The notes below the pieces were generated by a model. That model saw only the letters and a list, made by a program, of their open reading frames with translations, had not been told where the DNA came from and made no database searches. From Dolomedes plantarius (taxonomy: Eukaryota; Arthropoda; Arachnida; Araneae; Dolomedidae): a stretch of DNA of 64,000 bases. The position numbers were made by a program, and so were the translations under genes. The stretch spans positions 230,478,391-230,542,390 of the forward strand of contig OU015490.1 in the NCBI GenBank assembly GCA_907164885.2, in the 5' to 3' direction. Shown one piece after another: positions 58,191-64,000 of the stretch (its first letter is position 1; the number at the start of each line of letters is the position of its first letter).

Positions 58191-59189
58191 TTACTATAAA
58201 GTGAGTAGTTATCAGATTCTTTGCACCAACGTATTATTTCATTTAATTTTGAATAGATAAAACATCGTCTTATAAAGAAATAACTAAGAAAATTATTTTA
58301 TGCTGTTAAATATGTTATTAGGATGAATGAAACCCATGGCACTACAACAAATATAGCCTCTTCAGATAGCCCAAATAGTTATCTAACAGAGATCGCCAAA
58401 GCATTGTTGCACACGTGCGAAAAAAATGAACGGTTACAAAAACTCGAGCTGAAATCTTTGCTGAATGTAATGGTAAACGAATTCGTGCATTCTGAATTTG
58501 ATTTTTCTTTAATATTGTAATTATCACGTTAGAATATCAAGGGAAATCTCATATAATTTTAAACATAACAGGAAAACGGACCTTAAATGTACATTATTAA
58601 ATCTGCTTTTTTATTTATTTATTTTTTTTAAATGTGTAATTTTCTGATGACAGCAAATTCGACCTTTTTAGCTCAAATTATCGTAACACAATTAGGTGTC
58701 ACTGTAATTAGGAACATTTCCCTTACAGTTAAATAAAATGAGTTACGTTTTGAGCTGAGGGGGAATGCCTTGTTCTGGAGTTTGTAACTGACACTATATT
58801 AAAGAAAATAAAAATGCAAGGCGGTAAACTGACATTTTTCGTTATAATTTACCGACTAACGCCCAAGACCTGGGATTTGAAAACACTTCTTATTTCTTGC
58901 AGGATAATAATCATAAATAAACTGCATAATATTCAAGAATGGCTGTTGTAGAATATCAAAAGAAGTTAAATTATAACTTCCTAGCCTACAAATATTAACG
59001 TTTTAGACAATTTATGGCGCTTTTCGTATTTAAAAGTTTGAAAACATCCCATTACTATCACTAAACTAGATTTAGTAATCAAAAGTAAATGGACCAAAAT
59101 AGCTTATGAAACAAAATAAAATTTAGTTTAACCAATAGAGAAGAGCTATTGCTGATGCCAATGGATTACATATCAAATGCCAATAGTTG
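58191..59189. other. Intron sequence, nothing recognised
   Basis: AT-rich; frames at 58323-58527 on both strands have no motif. Confidence 0.45.
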
Positions 59190-60790
59190 GTGTAAGCAAC
59201 AAAAAACCATGAGTGTGCAAATATTTTTTGTTCTGTTAAAATGTTGTTCCTAAATGTCTTAAATCAAATATTATTTAACAGTTTTGTCTGTAGCAAAGGG
59301 ATTTTTGAAGATTAAAAAACCTGTTTTGTGTTTTACTATTTTCATACATTTAATTTCCTCGCAAATACATGAAAATTCATTACATGAAATACTTTTTGCT
59401 TGCACTGTATAGGAGGCAAATATATGCATTTCCAAACTACGTATAACCAATAATAACTTAATTGGTTATTAACCTTAACTGGTATATAACCAATAATAAC
59501 TTAATTGGTTATTGGTTATAAACCTGTTTTGTGTTTTACTATTTTCATACATTTAATTTCCTCGGAAATACATGAAAATTCATTACATGAAATACTTTTT
59601 GCTTGCACTGTATAGGAGGCAAATATGTGCATTTCCAAACTACGTATAACCAATAATAACTTACTTTTCGTTTTATTTCTATTAGAATTTTTCTAACACT
59701 GTAAATTATATAATTTTTGAGGATAAAATATTTTCAAGTAGAATGGATTACAATACAAAACTACTGAACCAACATCTTCGAATAAAGTTGTGCAATCACC
59801 CCAAAACGATACTATGTTTGCAAATACGTCTTGTTATCTTAAAATGGTGTAGTTTATAGATATGTTATAATTCAAATATTTTTTAAAGTTTTGTGAGTAG
59901 CAAATGGTATTTCAAAGAAAAAAAGCGTGTTTGGTTGTTGTTTACTTTTATCATTCATATTATTTACTTGGAAATATATCGAAAATTCATGTGAAATAAT
60001 TTTAGTACCCAATGTGTATGAAGCAAGAATGTGCATTTTCAAAATACGTACTCCCAAAAATAACTCAATTTTAATTGCTTTGGTACTAGCAATTTACTAA
60101 CAATGTGAATTAATTAATAATAAGAGTAACAAAAAAAAGCATTGGGATACAATATGCTGTAATGCACTGTAATATGCTGTAATGCATTTTAATTCCTTGC
60201 AAATATATTGAAAATACATTCAATGAAATACTTTTTGCACACACTGTATATGAAACAAGTATGTGTATTTTAAAAATACGTATTCTCAAACATAACTTAA
60301 ATTTAATTGCTTTGGTACTAGCAGATTATTAACAATGGGAATTAAATTAATATTAAGGATGAAATATTTTCAACAAAAAATGCATTGGGATACAATATGT
60401 TGTAATGCACATTAAATACTTGCAAATATATTGAAAATTCATTACATGAAATACATTTGCACCCATTGTATATGAATCAAGTTTGTGCATTCTCAAATTA
60501 CGTATTCCCAAACATAACTTAATTTTAATTGCTTTGGTACTAGCAACCTACTGATAACATAAGTTAAATTAATTTTAAGGTTAAATAAGTTTTAAAAAAA
60601 TGTATTGTGATACAAAATGTTGTAATGCATTCAAATTCCTTGCAAATATATCGAGAGTTCATTATGTGATGTATTTTTTTCTCCTTTGTATGCGGAACAA
60701 ATTCAAGAATTTTCAAATTACGTATCAACAAACAATAACTTAATTACCATTGCTTCTGTAATTGTACTATCAATTTAGTCACACTATAAA
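59190..60790. repeat. Tandem array, about 200-240 bp units
   Basis: About six to seven units. Each has 'ttgcaaatatattgaaaatt', 'cattacatgaaatac', 'tgtgcatttccaaa' and 'tacgtat.accaa.aataact'. The two copies at about 59320-59450 and 59525-59655 are nearly the same, so part of the array was duplicated recently; the others are more diverged. Ends about 70 bp from a coding exon. Confidence 0.75.
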
Positions 60791-60859
60791 TAATATCAAT
60801 ATTAAGAACAAAGCAGTTTAATCAAGAGTGGTTTGTAATAGAAAATTCATTGAACTCAC

Positions 60860-61021
60860 ATCTTCGAACCTTTGTCTGCACCTTCTATTTTCATCTTGCA
60901 GTAGCTGCATGTTGTACTGAAGGTCGTCTTCGTCTGAACTACGTCTAGATTTCTTCAGTGGCTTGAGAGTAGCTCTAACGCGCCTGTCCCCTGCGTGAGG
61001 ATTTGCCCATAGTTCTAAGAG
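60860..61021 (-). CDS. Host gene exon, basic segment and coiled coil
   Basis: The acceptor is CCCCTGTCGTTTCAG before 61021; the donor GAT|GTGAGT follows 60860. It encodes 54 residues: LLELWANPHAGDRRVRATLK, a basic KKSRR patch, then SDEDDLQYNMQLLQDENRR continuing CRQRFED, a clear heptad pattern. It enters and leaves in phase 0. It is the most upstream exon I can support and must have earlier exons beyond it. Confidence 0.85.
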
Positions 61022-61139
61022 CTGAAACGACAGGGGCAGCCATTCATTGACAAAATACAAAAGGGTGAGCGTCATCAATTTTATAAGTAACCTATCATTA
61101 CGGTAGTATGTGTAAGAAGCTGTGTACATTTTATGGGGA

Positions 61140-62450
61140 ATTTTTAAATTTCGCTTATTATTATGAAAAATCAATGAAGTTTAATCATTAAATTTTCAGT
61201 GACCTCTCATGACTGTAGTATGTGTAAGAAGCTGAGTACATCTTATCGGGAATCTATAAATTTTGCCTATTATGAAAATTTAATGAAGATCAATCATTAA
61301 TTTTTCAATAACCTCCCATGACGGTAGTCAATGTTAGAATATGTATGTATTTTTTGAGGGATCTTTAAATTTTTTTCATGTATATAGCTTTAAATTTCGC
61401 TTATTACGAAATCTTTAAATTTAGATTGTTATGGAATCTTTAAATTTCCCTTATTATAAAAAATTAATGAAGATCAATCATTAAAGTTTCAATTACTTCG
61501 GTTGATAGTGGTAAGTGTAATAAGCTGTATACATTTCATGGACAATCTTTAAATTTCATCTATGTATGTATCCTTAATTGTCGCTTATTATGAAAATTTA
61601 ATGAAGATCAATCATTAATTTTTCAATCGCCTTTCATGATGGTAGTAAGAATATGTAGGCCTTTTTTTGAGGAATCTTTAAATTTCTGTCATGTATTTCA
61701 CATTAAATTTCGCTTATTACGAAATCTTTAAATTTCGATTATAATGAAATCTTTAAATTTCGATTATTATGAAATCTTTAAATTTCGCTTATTATAAAAA
61801 ATTAATGAAGATCAATCATTAAAATTTCAATTACTTCGCTTGATGGTAGTAAGTGTAATAAGCTGTATACATTTTATGGGCAATCTTTAACTTTCATCTA
61901 TGTATATGTATCCTTAAATGTCGCTTTTATGAGGAAAATTTAAATTTCGTTCATGTACATATCTTTCAATTTCGCTTATTACGAAATCTTTGAATTTCGC
62001 TTATTATGAAATCTCTAAATTTCGCTTATTATAAAAAATAATGAAGATCAATCATTAATTTTTCAATACCTCTCATGAGAGTAAAAAATCTAAGAAGATG
62101 TATATATTTTATGCATAATTTTTAAATTTCATCGATGTATGTATCCTTAAATTTTGCTTCTTAGGAAAATTTAATGAAGATAAATCATCAATTTTTCAGT
62201 AACCTGTCATGAAGGCAGTAAGTGAAAGAAATTTGCATGCATTTTATGAAAATCTTTAAATTTCTCTTATGTATGTATCTTTAAATTTTGCTATTGTATG
62301 TTTACTTTAATTTCGATTACTATGAAATATTTAAATTTTGTTTATTGTAAAAATTAATCAGTTATAATGAAAATGTGTTAATGTTTCAATAACATCGCAT
62401 AATGGTAGTAAATGTAATAAGCTGTATACATTTTATGGGGTATACATTTT
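61140..62450. repeat. Complex tandem array with nested 24-bp repeats
   Basis: Long units contain 'gaagatcaatcattaa', 'ttcaat.acctctcatga', 'gtaagtgtaagaagctgta' and 'cattttatgggaatcttt'. Nested inside them is a roughly 24-bp repeat AAATCTTTAAATTTCGCTTA, expanded to three or four copies near 61390-61450, 61700-61800 and 61970-62030. The array starts about 120 bp upstream of the exon at 60860-61021. Confidence 0.8.
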
Positions 62451-64000
62451 CTTGTTTAAAGGTTCCTTTCACGTTATGATCGGAAAAATAAAAACCTCAT
62501 TTTCAAAGCCTGAAAGTTATTGAGTACCCGTTTAAATTTATAGAAAAAAATCCTAATCAATCCCAATTAATTAATCTTAGGATAAATTTCCGTTTTTTAT
62601 TGCACATGTGTACTATTTTTGCTTCTATTTTCTGTCTACAGTTTATAATGATTTTTTTACTTAACCTTATTACAGCTTTTCTATTGACAATAAATAATTT
62701 ACTCTCTTCATTGTTTCAACTACACTTAATGTGATTTTACGAAAATTGTTTTTCAATGGACCATTTGAAAAGGAGAAATTAAAGTTTGACTGCAAGACTA
62801 TTTAGTTTTCCTTCGTCAGAAATTTATCAATACTTAGTTGTTAGAAATAAACGCCATGAAAGAACTCACTACCAAACTGTCACGTACATTGGACTACATA
62901 ATACCACCAATTATAATGCAATTTGGCGCCCTGCCAAAAACGATAGCATCCCCTTCATTCATTAATAAGGATGATATGCTCGCGGGGAATTTTATTTCTG
63001 AATGGTATGATCTCTGTTTACTTATGATTCCGTTTTGTGCAATCGATTGTCAATTTTCTTCAATTGTAACAAGGTTAAAAATAACAAAATGGGAAGTTTA
63101 TGAAACTTATAGTGGAATGATATAAGAAAACTGATTTAGAATTGAATCAGAAAATGCTAATTTTATTTAACCACGTACTAAGTAACCAACTGATACTTAT
63201 CAATTGAAAAATGAGATGAAAGCAGAGGGCCCAAACTAAGTGTTGCCAATATATTTATTGTGGCACTTATACGCAGCAAATACATATCATTAGGTTCTCA
63301 TTGACCCGATGAGTGCCAAGCTTTTTATATATTAAAAAAACCTCTTTCATACAGTGAATGACTTGGCCCAAAATTTGCTCAGTTCATGAAAAACCAGATT
63401 AAATAAATGACCAAATTAAACCAATATGGTGGTGGGAAATATTAAATCCTAATTTATTGCGGAGCATAACGCAAGGTGTGACGGTACTCTTATAACCTTA
63501 AAAATTAAGCCCATAAATTTTGAAATACAAAGTACTTAAGCTGTTAAAGATTTGAATGAAAGTATTTATGCTACAAATTACTTTAGTTTGTTTTATCAAA
63601 ACTTTAAAATTTGTATCGCTCATGAATATGAACCCAAATATGTTAATTCGACAGATTATTTAATTTTAACATTGCTGTTTTGAAAGATACTCCATATAGA
63701 GATATGTTAAATATGTTGTAACTCCCATTAGACGTTAGATTTGAAAGCAAAACTTTACATATAATATATATTTATACAATGTATAAATAAATCTTCGATC
63801 ACAGTGTGTTTCCAAGATTTCAAAGACATCAGCTTGTAAAATGCCCCATTTAAATTGGTTCGTATTGGCAAATGCTATTCGTATTGGCAAATGCTATTTT
63901 CTATAAAAGAGGTAAAAATTTGTTCCTAATTGAATATGTTAATCTCAAATTGAAAATATTAATTGAAATCCAGCTATATGCTTCAGATTGAATATGAGTA
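62451..64000. other. Non-coding stretch, nothing recognised
   Basis: AT-rich. The 95-codon plus-strand frame at 62838-63125 has mixed composition but no recognised motif and no splice context, so I leave it uncalled. A direct 'ttcgtattggcaaatgctat' duplication lies at 63860-63900. Confidence 0.45.

Noticed and set aside
62838..63125. 95-codon plus-strand frame
   Set aside because: No motif, no splice context and no neighbouring coding signal; the length is within chance for this much sequence.

Overview
The window is a gene-poor, AT-rich, repeat-dominated stretch of a large arthropod nuclear genome. The kinds of element present (Tc1/mariner, hAT, BEL/Pao, tRNA-derived SINEs, Helitron-like copies, long (TA)n tracts) and the style of the gypsy Gag suggest a chelicerate, perhaps a spider. 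That placement is an inference from general familiarity, not from a search. Nothing looks prokaryotic.

Region 1 (1-14 kb) is nested DNA transposons. One stack is five levels deep and can be read from its target-site duplications (TSDs): a TTAA-flanked inverted-repeat element (541-6113) holds a tRNA-SINE (937-6071), which holds a hAT element (943-5743), which holds a Tc1-like element (about 2890-4500), which holds a short hAT-type element (3739-4231). Further on are a short terminal-inverted-repeat (TIR) element, a candidate solo LTR, a second copy of the same SINE, and a decayed Tc1-like transposon (10351-12035) carrying a 161-bp near-perfect palindromic element.

Region 2 (14.4-20.4 kb) is a complete LTR retrotransposon with 259-bp LTRs and one uninterrupted 1492-codon frame. 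Its domain order is Gag - zinc knuckle - protease - integrase - reverse transcriptase - RNase H. Integrase lies before RT, as in Ty1/copia, but the sequences are of Ty3/gypsy type. This matches the Gmr1 layout described from deuterostome genomes and is the most notable object here.

Region 3 (20.4-39.7 kb) has a hAT-type short element, a mariner relic whose left half is an inverted copy of its right end, and a satellite of about 215-bp units in alternating A/B dimers. The satellite is split by a dead BEL/Pao element (25520-38040). That element is itself split by a second Gmr1-like relative (31500-37416), which keeps gag-protease-zinc finger but has lost the integrase core, RT and RNase H. Every junction is supported by TSDs.

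Region 4 (39.7-64 kb) carries the only host gene I can support, on the minus strand. Five exons (61021 down to 42433) join into one 358-codon frame, including the stop, with GT/AG borders at all four introns and a poly(A) signal downstream. It encodes a coiled coil followed by a long Ser/Pro-rich tail; I do not recognise the family. Its introns hold Helitron-like copies, a solo LTR, a SINE, a Tc1-like relic, long (TA)n tracts and two tandem arrays. The most upstream visible exon sits between those arrays.
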